Shown piece after piece: positions 7,651-12,642 of a stretch of DNA of 12,642 nucleotides. The notes under the pieces are model-generated. The model made no database searches and was not told the DNA's origin. It was given only the letters and a program-made list of their open reading frames with translations. The translations under genes and the position numbers were made by a program. Each line of letters starts with the position of its first letter. Position 1 is the stretch's first letter. Origin of the DNA: JAKORR01 sp964608495 (lineage in GTDB: Bacteria > Armatimonadota > Zipacnadia > Zipacnadales > FEN-943); NCBI GenBank assembly GCA_964608495.1, contig CAZSOQ010000155.1:1-12642 (forward strand). The letters run 5' to 3'.

Positions 7651-8422
7651 CGCACAGCACCTCCCGGTATAGCTCCATGTAAGCTTGGGCCCCTGCACAC
7701 TGCGGCTCGTAGACGATGATAGGCAGCCCATAGCTGGGCGCCTCGGCGAGCCGTACGTTCCGGGGTATAATCGTATCGAACACCCGTCCGGGGAAACTGC
7801 CCCGCACCTCTGCCACAACCTCGCCCGCCAGCCGAGTGCGGGCGTCATACATCGTTAGCACCGCCCCGCTGATCTCCAGGTCAGGGTTGATCTGCTGCTG
7901 AACCAGTGATATGACATCCAGGAGCTGCGACAGCCCCTCCAGGGCGTAGTACTCACACTGGATCGGGATGATTATCTGCTCGGCCGCGCTGAGTGAGTTG
8001 ATGGTCAGGATTCCCAGCGACGGACCGGTGTCAACGATGACCAGGTCGTAGTCGCCATCCACAGTCATGAGCGCCCGGCGCAGCCGCATCTCCCGCGCTA
8101 TGGCGTTCGCCAGCCTCAGGTCCGCCGCAGCGAGGTCAATCGTAGCCGGGGCCAGGTCGAGATTGTCTACGCTGGTGTGCACGACGATGTCCCTCAGTGC
8201 CACGGCCTCTTCCCCCACCTCCGCGGACGTGAGCACATCGTACATGCACGCCTCAAGCTTCGAGCGCTCCACCCCAAGGCCACTGGTGGCATTCCCCTGG
8301 GCATCAAGGTCCACCAGTAGCGTCCTCTTACCATCGCTTCCCGCACAGGCCGCGAGGTTCACTGCGGTCGTGGTCTTGCCTACCCCGCCCTTCTGATTCA
8401 CGACCGCGTACCGCTTTGCCAT
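7562..8422 (-). CDS. parA: Chromosome-partitioning ATPase ParA (Soj)
   Basis: This encodes 286 residues, starting at ATG 8422 with GGAGGAGGG upstream. The deviant Walker A box is KGGVGKTT (11-18) with signature Lys11. Walker A' is LLVDLDAQGNATSGLG (35-50) with Asp40. Walker B is YDLVIVDTGPSLG (125-137), where the usual DCPPSLG is DTGPSLG. RNVRLAEAPSYGLPI (221-235) is the conserved DNA-binding/switch region. ATP-bound dimers coat the nucleoid and are released by ParB at parS, which moves origins apart. The core ends near YMELYREVL (248-256). The last ~30 residues (EEARPGAG onward) are an Arg/Gly/Asp-rich tail that coincides with the 89-bp overlap with parB, and its sequence is probably set by the overlapping frame. 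It is the middle gene of rsmG-parA-parB, 67 bp after rsmG. Confidence 0.97.
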   Translation of the reverse strand: MAKRYAVVNQKGGVGKTTTAVNLAACAGSDGKRTLLVDLDAQGNATSGLGVERSKLEACMYDVLTSAEVGEEAVALRDIVVHTSVDNLDLAPATIDLAAADLRLANAIAREMRLRRALMTVDGDYDLVIVDTGPSLGILTINSLSAAEQIIIPIQCEYYALEGLSQLLDVISLVQQQINPDLEISGAVLTMYDARTRLAGEVVAEVRGSFPGRVFDTIIPRNVRLAEAPSYGLPIIVYEPQCAGAQAYMELYREVLCDEEARPGAGPVGTDRRDVEQAGWDAGDSG

Positions 8423-8467
8423 AGGGATTCCCTCCTCCCGGCACGGTCAGAATCCCGCCCTTGCACA

Positions 8468-8488
8468 CATTCCACAGAGTTTTCCACA
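8468..8488 (+). promoter_or_regulatory. Tandem pair of DnaA-box-like 9-mers in the rsmG-parA spacer
   Basis: Two direct 9-mers, CATTCCACA (8468-8476) and TTTTCCACA (8480-8488), are separated by GAG. They match the CCACA core of the DnaA box TTATCCACA with two mismatches and one mismatch. The same two-box arrangement with a 3-bp gap recurs at 9760-9780, with 18 of 21 positions identical. The site fills much of the 67-bp spacer, so DnaA could influence parA transcription from here or use it as a second origin element. Confidence 0.6.
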
Positions 8489-8489
8489 A

Positions 8490-9167
8490 TCACCCGTCGC
8501 CCGTGTGTTCAAAAGCCCTCACCGACAGCTCTACAGCCGCCAGCTCCAGCCTTCCCACCTCCTGCCATCCCGCCCGAAGGGGGGAGAGGGCCGCGCTCGA
8601 CGTCCAGATCAGCGCCTTCCCGCCCACCCGGACGATGTGCTGCGCCAGGTCCAGGTCCTGTTCGAGCGTCCCCACTGCTCTGAAGACGGCCGCATCGCTT
8701 TCCCTGATAGCCTCCGGCGCCTTGCCCGCATCCGCTGTGATCGCTGTAACGTTCCTCACGCCCAGACGCAGCGCCACCACCTCGGCAAACCCCGTAGCTC
8801 TCTGGCGCCGGTCCACTATGTACACCCGCCAGGCGGGAGCGACGATCGCCAGCCCCAGACCGAGGGCGCCGCTTCCACCTCCGACCTCCGTCACCTTCAA
8901 CTCCTGCCCCACAGCCAGCCAGCGCAATGCGGCCAGCGCAGGCGCAACCAGCCGCTGGAGCGCCCTTCTGGGGCTTGCGTAACCAGTAAGGCCCAGAGCC
9001 GTTCCGGGCCCCGACAGCTCTCGAGCCAGCGCCAGCAGTCGCAGCAGCTTCTCGTCAGCGTCACCCAGGTCCACCCCCACTGCGTCACCCACGACCGCCA
9101 GGATCAGCGCCCTCGCGTCCTCGGCCTGAAGGTCTGACTCCCGCCCCGGGTGTTTCACGTGAAACAT
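8490..9167 (-). CDS. rsmG: 16S rRNA (guanine-N7) methyltransferase RsmG (GidB), divergent
   Basis: This encodes 225 residues. The start is placed at ATG 9167, with GGAG 6 bases upstream. The frame reaches a TTG at 9224 that is less likely. The class I SAM-binding motif is VTEVGGGSGALGLGLAI (92-108), followed by VYIVDRRQRATGFAEVVALRLGVRNVTAI (115-143) and FRAVGTLEQDLDLAQHIVRVGGKALIW (162-188). This is the RsmG order and spacing (RAV motif, late glycine pair). RsmG methylates N7 of G527 (E. coli numbering) of 16S rRNA. Two departures stand out. The usual GSGAGFPG is GGGSGALG, and the N-terminal NLT...H..DSL motif is poorly kept, so this is a diverged member. The position next to parA-parB, with parS at its 5' end, is the classic gidB-soj-spo0J arrangement and supports the assignment. 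Confidence 0.88.
   Translation of the reverse strand: MFHVKHPGRESDLQAEDARALILAVVGDAVGVDLGDADEKLLRLLALARELSGPGTALGLTGYASPRRALQRLVAPALAALRWLAVGQELKVTEVGGGSGALGLGLAIVAPAWRVYIVDRRQRATGFAEVVALRLGVRNVTAITADAGKAPEAIRESDAAVFRAVGTLEQDLDLAQHIVRVGGKALIWTSSAALSPLRAGWQEVGRLELAAVELSVRAFEHTGDG
9151..9166. promoter_or_regulatory. parS centromere site, perfect palindrome
   Basis: TGTTTCACGTGAAACA is a perfect 16-bp palindrome and an exact match to the consensus bacterial parS (TGTTNCACGTGAAACA). ParB, encoded 1.5 kb away, is its expected ligand. The site covers the first two bases of the rsmG start and its early codons, so it also encodes MFHVKH. It is about 600 bp from the DnaA-box cluster, as expected for an origin-proximal centromere. 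Confidence 0.97.
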
Positions 9168-9252
9168 TCTACTCCGCCCGCCAACGCCCAGCAACCCCCT
9201 TCCCGCCTGCCTGCCTCCCGCCAATCGCCATCAGGCCGCCCATACCACCGCC

Positions 9253-9281
9253 ATCCTACCTCCTTACCCGCTCTCTGTCAA
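9253..9281 (-). promoter_or_regulatory. Sigma70-type promoter of the rsmG-parA-parB operon
   Basis: Read on the minus strand, TTGACA (9281-9276) is a perfect -35. After exactly 17 bp comes TAGGAT (9258-9253), a 4/6 -10. Transcription would start near 9246, about 80 nt before the rsmG ATG. A perfect AAGGAGG lies inside the spacer (9265-9259), 4 bases before an ATG opening a 7-codon ORF (MAVVWAA, 9254-9231). If transcription starts further upstream, this could be a translated leader instead. Confidence 0.65.
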
Positions 9282-9295
9282 CCATTCCCGCCCTT

Positions 9296-9339
9296 TCCCA
9301 GGCCCGGCAATGGGGGAAACTAACGCCCTTTGCCTGGGA
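9296..9339. repeat. 8-bp perfect inverted repeat upstream of the rsmG promoter
   Basis: TCCCAGGC (9296-9303) and GCCTGGGA (9332-9339) are exact reverse complements separated by 28 bp. The pair lies just upstream of the -35 of the rsmG promoter, so it could be an operator or a terminator for transcripts arriving from the right. No T-run is present. The stretch 9340-9620 beyond it is pyrimidine-rich on the + strand and holds no ORF I trust. It contains a 7-bp direct repeat TTGACTC at 9470 and 9479. Confidence 0.4.
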
Positions 9340-9625
9340 CCATCCCCTTCCTTCATCAGAGCTGGGCCTTCACCCCCCGCTCGCTGGCTCAGCCCGCTTC
9401 TCACATGCCATAGGCCTTCTGACCGAACGGATGTTTGTATATGCAAGCTAGGTTTATGCCGCCATTTCTTTGACTCAGTTGACTCCCTTGCCCGCCTGTT
9501 CCTTCGCCTGTCCCATTCCAGGACTACTGCCCTGGCACGTTCCTCTTACTCCTCTCTTCCCGGCACTCACAGCCCGATCTGCTCCTCTCCGTACGGGTCT
9601 CTCTGCCATCCGCTGGCCTTGCCTC

Positions 9626-9654
9626 TTGACGTAAGCGGGCGGACCCGGTAACAT
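9626..9654 (+). promoter_or_regulatory. Sigma70-type promoter in the rsmG-dnaN gap
   Basis: TTGACG (9626-9631, 5/6) and TAACAT (9649-9654, 4/6) are separated by exactly 17 bp. Transcription would begin near 9661, about 480 bp before dnaN, in DNA with no credible ORF. It may make a small structured RNA, a long dnaN leader, or an origin-activating transcript. Confidence 0.5.
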
Positions 9655-9660
9655 GCCCGC

Positions 9661-9733
9661 CGGTAACCAGCCGCTTCCTTAGGCGCGGCTACAGGGCGCC
9701 TGGACCCTCACGGGAGCAGGCACTGTGCCCTGC
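9661..9733 (+). ncRNA. Possible small structured RNA downstream of the 9626 promoter (speculative)
   Basis: Three consecutive hairpins follow the promoter. The first is AGGCGC / GCGCCT (9681-9701, 9-nt loop). The second is CCC / GGG around TCAC (9705-9714). The third, at 9716-9733, has a 7-bp stem with one bulge around CTG (GCAGGCA / TGCCCTGC). An alternative stem AGCCGC / GCGGCT (9670-9691) competes with the first. I recognise no known RNA family here, and no T-run marks an end. Confidence 0.25.
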
Positions 9734-9771
9734 GCGAGGGGTCGGCGTCTGAGCACGGACCTTCCACACAG

Positions 9772-9791
9772 TTTTCCACGGTTGTGGAAAA
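9772..9791. repeat. Head-to-head DnaA-box dyad
   Basis: TTTTCCAC (9772-9779) and GTGGAAAA (9784-9791) are exact reverse complements around GGTT. Two DnaA-like boxes thus face each other with almost no spacing, and the left one is also part of the tandem pair starting at 9760. Confidence 0.7.
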
Positions 9792-9824
9792 GCCTGTTGA
9801 GTGATAGGCGTGCCCGGTCCGGGA

Positions 9825-9850
9825 GCCCCCGTTCGGGTCCCTACGGGGGC
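9825..9850. repeat. 8-bp perfect hairpin inside the candidate origin
   Basis: GCCCCCGT (9825-9832) pairs perfectly with ACGGGGGC (9843-9850) across a 10-nt loop. It is followed by ACCA, which makes it look like a tRNA acceptor end, but no tRNA body is present. It lies between two groups of DnaA-like boxes. There is no T-run, so terminator function is doubtful. Confidence 0.5.
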
Positions 9851-10016
9851 ACCAGGCCCCAGGTGCACAATCGGAAGGCATCATGAAGGCAGATTCGGGA
9901 AAGCGCTCCTGCCTCGGGGACATTGTGGGTTATGAGGATAACTCGCGGTGGTTGCCTTCAGAGTCATCCACAGCCCGAATCCCTGCGGCGCTTGCTGGCA
10001 CGCCGCTTTTCCACGC

Positions 10017-10046
10017 TTTACACGGCCTTACGACTAGGGTTACTAT
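10017..10046 (+). promoter_or_regulatory. Likely dnaN promoter
   Basis: TTTACA (10017-10022, 5/6) and TACTAT (10041-10046, 4/6) are 18 bp apart. The start would be near 10053, giving a ~90-nt dnaN leader. The -35 is directly preceded by a DnaA-like box (10007-10015) and another lies at 10080-10088, so DnaA control of dnaN is plausible. Confidence 0.5.
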
Positions 10047-10144
10047 TACTCTAGCTTATCGCCTGAATCCCTATACCGCCGTGGACAGGCCCCCAGGACC
10101 CCTCCCGCGGCGGTACTGTTGGGCGTTAACGGGAGGGCACGGTA

Positions 10145-11290
10145 ATGCTGAAAGTTGGCCTGCCTCAGGAGGATCTGCACCGCTACGTCCAGATCGTGTC
10201 CCGTGGCGTGAGCGGCCGAAGCACCCAGCCTGTCCAGAACAACATCAAGCTCGAGGCCACCGACAACACGCTGCGGCTGGTCGCCAGCGACCTCGAGTAC
10301 ATCCACCTCGAGGCCGAGGTACCCGCCCAGGTCGAGGGCGAGGGCGCCATCACAGTACCCGCCCGCCTCCTGGTCGAGGTCACCGGCTCTCTATCCCACT
10401 CCGAGGTCGGCCTCGAGGCCGGCGAGCACCACACCCTCACCGTTGCCTGCGATCGCTCGCGCTATGAGATCCGCGGCCTGCCCGCCGAGGACTTCGAGAC
10501 GCTCCCCCCCGTTGACGGCGCCGTGAGGGCCAGTCTCCCGCAGAAGCTCCTCCATCAGGTCCTCAGCCAGACGAGCTTCGCGGTCTCCCGCGACGAGACC
10601 CGCCCCATCCTCACCGGCGTCCAGTTCACCATCGCTCCCAACACCCTCGAGGTCGTCGCTACCGACCTCTACCGTCTCGCCCGCCGCACCATCAGCCCCG
10701 AGCTCGTCCCCGACGCCCCGCCCATCGAGGTCGAGCAGGAGCAGCAGGCCATCGTCTCCGCCCGCTGCCTGCACGAGGTCCAGCGCCTCCTCGACGAGGA
10801 ATCCGAGGAGACGGTCGAGCTCGCCCTCAGCGAGAACCTCGTGCAGTTCACCGTCGGCCCCGTCAGGATCGTCTCCCGCCTCATCGAGGGCCGCTTCCCC
10901 AGCTACGACCGCGCCGTCCCCGAGGAGTACGAGAAGCTCGTCCTGTCTCGCGTGGAGGATCTCTCCCTCGCCCTGCGCCGCGCCCTCATCGTTGCCCGCG
11001 AGGATGCCAACCGCGTCGTCTTCCGCGCCGCGGGCGAGGTCATGACCCTCACGGCCGAGAGCCCTGACGTGGGCAAGGTCCAGGAGGAGATCGGCGTCGA
11101 GCTCGAGGGCGACGAGATCGAGATAGCCTTCAACGCCCGCTACGTCCTCGACGTCCTCGAGGCCCTCGACACCGAGCGCGTCCGCTTCGAGCTCACCGGC
11201 GCCTACAACGCCGGGACTCTTCGCCCCGAGGGGGATGACAGCTACCTGTATGTCCTGATGCCCATGCAGATCCTACCCGGCGCCGGCTAG
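10145..11290 (+). CDS. dnaN: DNA polymerase III beta subunit (sliding clamp)
   Basis: This encodes 381 residues, close to the usual ~370-380. ATG 10145 follows GGGAGG (10131-10136) by 8 bases. Three clamp domains of about 125 residues are recognisable. The first starts MLKVGLPQEDL and includes the NNIKLEATDNTLRLVASDLEY segment. The second covers ASLPQKLLHQVLSQTSFAVSRDETRPILTGVQF and VATDLYRLARRTI. The third includes GRFPSYDRAVP and ends YVLMPMQI (369-376), the family's C-terminal signature. Two clamps form a ring around DNA, hold Pol III and bind many partners through a hydrophobic cleft. Normally it follows dnaA and precedes recF. Here it directly follows the candidate origin and is followed by a prepilin gene. 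It ends with TAG. A small TTCGC-TGC-GCGAA hairpin lies at 11343-11355, with no T-run. Confidence 0.97.
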   Translation: MLKVGLPQEDLHRYVQIVSRGVSGRSTQPVQNNIKLEATDNTLRLVASDLEYIHLEAEVPAQVEGEGAITVPARLLVEVTGSLSHSEVGLEAGEHHTLTVACDRSRYEIRGLPAEDFETLPPVDGAVRASLPQKLLHQVLSQTSFAVSRDETRPILTGVQFTIAPNTLEVVATDLYRLARRTISPELVPDAPPIEVEQEQQAIVSARCLHEVQRLLDEESEETVELALSENLVQFTVGPVRIVSRLIEGRFPSYDRAVPEEYEKLVLSRVEDLSLALRRALIVAREDANRVVFRAAGEVMTLTAESPDVGKVQEEIGVELEGDEIEIAFNARYVLDVLEALDTERVRFELTGAYNAGTLRPEGDDSYLYVLMPMQILPGAG

Positions 11291-11455
11291 CCCTGACTCC
11301 TAGCCTCTCTTCCTAATCTCCCTTGCCAGGCAGGAAAGACTCTTCGCTGCGCGAACCCTACCATGGGAACCACCTAGCTGACACCTGCCCGCGTAGGGCA
11401 CAGCGCCGTGGCTTGGTGCGACGGGCCCCGGCGCCACTCTAAGGAGGGATGGCAG

Positions 11456-12100
11456 ATGCGCAGAGGCTTCACGTTGATCGAGTTGCTCGTCGTCATTGCC
11501 ATCATCGCGATCCTGGCGGCCATTCTGTTCCCCGTGTTCGCCAAGGCTCGCGAGAAGGCCAGGCAGGCTAGTTGCCAGAGCAACCTCAAGCAGTGGGGTC
11601 TGGCCTTCCAGATGTACTCCCAGGACTACGACGAGATGCTGCCCAGGGGCTACAACGCGGCCCCCACCGGTCCCTGGTTCGATGTCCTGCAGCCCTACGT
11701 CAAGAACCGCCAGCTTCAGGAATGCCCTAGCTGGGCCGGCAATCTCAACTCCTACGGCATCAACACCGAGATCTACGCTAACGTTCCCCTCGCCAACATA
11801 CGCAAGCCCGCCGAGACCTGCCTGCTGATGGACGGCGCCAGATTCACCTATCCGACCCCCTCAGACAGGAACCCCCAGACCTGGGCGCGCATCGGCGGCT
11901 GCCACTGGCAGGTCACCTTCCCGGGCTGCGGCCCCTGGCCCAGCGGGAGTTGCCAGGGCGCCTGCACCCGGCGGATAGACATCCGCCACAACGACGGCCT
12001 GAACGTCCTGTGGGTGGACGGCCACGTCAAGTGGAGCCGGGGCGACGAGCTCGTCCGCTACGATCGCAACGACCCCAACTGCCTCTGGGACACGCGCTAA
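11456..12100 (+). CDS. Prepilin-like protein with N-terminal methylation motif and H-X9-DG domain
   Basis: This encodes 214 residues. ATG 11456 is set by AAGGAGG (11441-11447) 8 bases upstream, so an earlier in-frame start at 11408 is discarded. MRRG is the prepilin leader. Cleavage after Gly4 leaves Phe5, with Glu9 as the mature Glu5, followed by a hydrophobic helix (LIELLVVIAIIAILAAILF, 7-25). Then come KAREKARQASCQSNLKQWGLA (30-50) and QDYDEMLP (56-63). H178 and the DG at 188-189 form the H-X9-DG motif (HNDGLNVLWVDG). A prepilin peptidase would mature it. The C-terminal domain, with several Cys, would be exported. Such genes form large paralogous families in Armatimonadota and planctomycetes, where they are thought to be pseudopilins of secretion systems or surface proteins. 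A truncated relative follows 195 bp downstream. Confidence 0.92.
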   Translation: MRRGFTLIELLVVIAIIAILAAILFPVFAKAREKARQASCQSNLKQWGLAFQMYSQDYDEMLPRGYNAAPTGPWFDVLQPYVKNRQLQECPSWAGNLNSYGINTEIYANVPLANIRKPAETCLLMDGARFTYPTPSDRNPQTWARIGGCHWQVTFPGCGPWPSGSCQGACTRRIDIRHNDGLNVLWVDGHVKWSRGDELVRYDRNDPNCLWDTR

Positions 12101-12295
12101 GCTCCCGCCGTTGCCAGGTTCCCAGGCGCGGCCCACCTGACCGGCGCGGCCCCTTTGCGCTGGCCTGGACGCTGCATGACAGGCGGGTGCCCATGTGCCG
12201 CGGCGGGGACGCGCACGCCGAAGAGGGACTCCTGCGCTGCGCGGCGAGGAAGTGCTGCCAAGGGAAGACGGACCGGTAGGGGAGGGTCTACCGCG

Positions 12296-12484
12296 ATGAG
12301 GCAGGGCTTCACACTGATCGAGCTCCTCGTAGTCATCGCCCTCATGATGTACGTGCAGGACTAGGACGAGCGGTTCCCCGGCACGTGCAACAACGGCCCC
12401 GACATGGTCTTCGCGGACGGTCACTCCAAGTGGCTGCCCTACGCCGAGTACCAAGGCAAGCTCGACATCTGGTACTACTTCTGA
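12296..12484 (+). pseudogene. Decayed or miniature prepilin-like gene with in-frame TAG
   Basis: From ATG 12296 (GGGGAGG at 12279-12285) the frame reads MRQGFTLIELLVVIALMMYVQD and then TAG at 12362-12364. It continues in the same frame as DERFPGTCN, NGPDMVFADGHSKW and more, to TGA at 12482-12484. Compared with the intact gene just upstream, residues 16-50 are missing (VIA joins LMMY). About 115 residues between DERFPG and the C-terminal DG region are also missing, while the frame is kept. The TAG stands exactly where the Tyr of QDYDE is expected (TAC to TAG). The His of H-X9-DG is Cys. The best reading is a remnant with two in-frame deletions and a nonsense mutation. The leader peptide alone (22 residues) could still be made. 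Confidence 0.8.
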
Positions 12485-12581
12485 CGTCTCGCCCACACCA
12501 CTTAGCTCGGATTGCTCATGAGTGCGCTACCGCTGATACCGGCAACCCTCGCGCTCGTCCCAGGCCGACACCAGGGAGCCG

Positions 12582-12613
12582 CTTGGCGCAGCCGACGAAG
12601 TCGGCAAGCCAAG
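12582..12613. repeat. Two-part hairpin near the right edge
   Basis: An outer stem CTTGGC / GCCAAG encloses an inner stem GCCGAC / GTCGGC with a GAA loop. They are separated by small internal loops (GCA and AA). It could be a terminator for the prepilin region, though no T-run follows, or a REP-like palindrome as at 2647. After it, GGAGGGG at 12634-12640 could be the ribosome binding site of a gene starting beyond the window. Confidence 0.45.
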
Positions 12614-12642
12614 GGGCGACAGAGCTTTCTGGTGGAGGGGGT

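Larger units (their letters stand above)
9760..10088. other. oriC: Candidate replication origin (oriC) with DnaA-box cluster
   Basis: About eight DnaA-box-like 9-mers lie in 330 bp. They are CCTTCCACA (9760-9768), TTTTCCACG (9772-9780), TTTTCCACA on the minus strand (9783-9791), and TAACCCACA on the minus strand (9924-9932). The others are TTATCCTCA on the minus strand (9933-9941, one mismatch), TCATCCACA (9964-9972, one mismatch), TTTTCCACG (10007-10015), and CTGTCCACG on the minus strand (10080-10088). An AT-richer stretch at 10017-10075 precedes dnaN and could be the unwinding element. A GTTAT / ATAAC dyad at 9929-9942 overlaps two of the boxes. Flanking parA-parB-parS and dnaN, with genes diverging from the gap, support an origin. 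No box is a perfect TTATCCACA and dnaA is not adjacent, so it needs experimental or GC-skew support. Confidence 0.7.

Noticed and set aside
7651..7848. N-terminal extension of ParB to 7848
   Set aside because: The extra 66 residues have no ParB character, and a strong ribosome binding site precedes ATG 7650 where the family N-terminus begins.
9168..9224. TTG start for rsmG at 9224
   Set aside because: ATG 9167 has a GGAG upstream and gives the MFHVKH start over parS. The extension is Gly/Arg-rich and not RsmG-like.
9310..9651. 113-residue open frame in the rsmG-dnaN gap
   Set aside because: No ribosome binding site of note, Ser/Pro/Leu-rich composition from a pyrimidine-rich strand, and it ends on top of the 9626 promoter.
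9825..9853. tRNA gene ending in ACCA
   Set aside because: The T-arm needed just before the 3' acceptor strand does not pair, and there is no anticodon or D arm. Only a minihelix is present.
9883..10467. 194-residue frame covering the origin boxes and the start of dnaN
   Set aside because: It overlaps dnaN in another frame and turns Arg/Pro-rich there, and it crosses promoter and DnaA-box sequence.
12193..12279. 28-codon Cys-containing ORF (MCRGGDAHAEEG) upstream of the decayed prepilin
   Set aside because: No ribosome binding site and no homology. It ends by chance at the ribosome binding site of the next start.
12296..12484. TAG recoded as an amino acid in this organism
   Set aside because: dnaN and the GH5-like gene both end in TAG at the expected family ends, so TAG acts as a stop here.
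1..12642. CRISPR array, IS element or prophage genes
   Set aside because: No regularly spaced repeats, no transposase or integrase, and no phage structural gene could be found on either strand.

Overview
This is a GC-rich bacterial chromosome segment. It most likely comes from an Armatimonadota-like bacterium. The phylum call rests mainly on the type II/IV prepilin-like gene near the right end. That gene has the MRRG/FTLIELLVV leader, a KAREKARQ segment, a QDYDE motif and an H-X9-DG motif, a combination typical of the expanded prepilin-like families of Armatimonadota and planctomycete-type genomes. This assignment is inference from protein style, not from a database search.

Left part (1-6730), metabolic and surface genes. 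The window opens inside a large gene (2-2113, +) whose product has two tandem copies of the same ~240-residue module. A small membrane-anchored protein lies convergent to it (2147-2536, -). After a ~370-bp spacer packed with short palindromes comes a sulfatase-superfamily hydrolase with a Thr at the nucleophile position (2910-4313, +). Next is a secreted beta-rich protein of unknown function (4371-5384, +). A strong GC hairpin then separates it from a convergent, secreted GH5-like glycoside hydrolase (5505-6728, -).

Centre (6790-11290), a replication-origin and chromosome-segregation locus. parB, parA and rsmG run leftward as one operon, and dnaN (DNA polymerase sliding clamp) runs rightward. 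A perfect 16-bp parS site lies over the start codon of rsmG. The ~980-bp gap between rsmG and dnaN carries most of the DnaA-box-like 9-mers, two inverted repeats, a good sigma70-type promoter for each flanking operon and an AT-richer stretch just before dnaN. The usual dnaA gene is absent between this region and dnaN, and dnaN is not followed by recF. A double-box module from this gap occurs again, 18 of 21 bases identical, in the rsmG-parA spacer. This suggests a bipartite origin flanking rsmG.

Right part (11291-12642). An intact prepilin-like gene is followed by a drastically shortened relative (12296-12484). It keeps the leader and the C-terminal DG region in one frame but has lost the middle and carries an in-frame TAG. 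The window ends with a two-part hairpin and a purine-rich stretch that may be the ribosome binding site of the next gene.

How the genes fit together: ParA, ParB and parS segregate newly replicated origins, DnaA (encoded elsewhere) would act on the boxes, and DnaN supplies the clamp. The divergent orientation of parB-parA-rsmG and dnaN puts both co-directional with forks leaving the gap. The left-hand hydrolases look like an unrelated polymer-degradation or cell-surface gene set.
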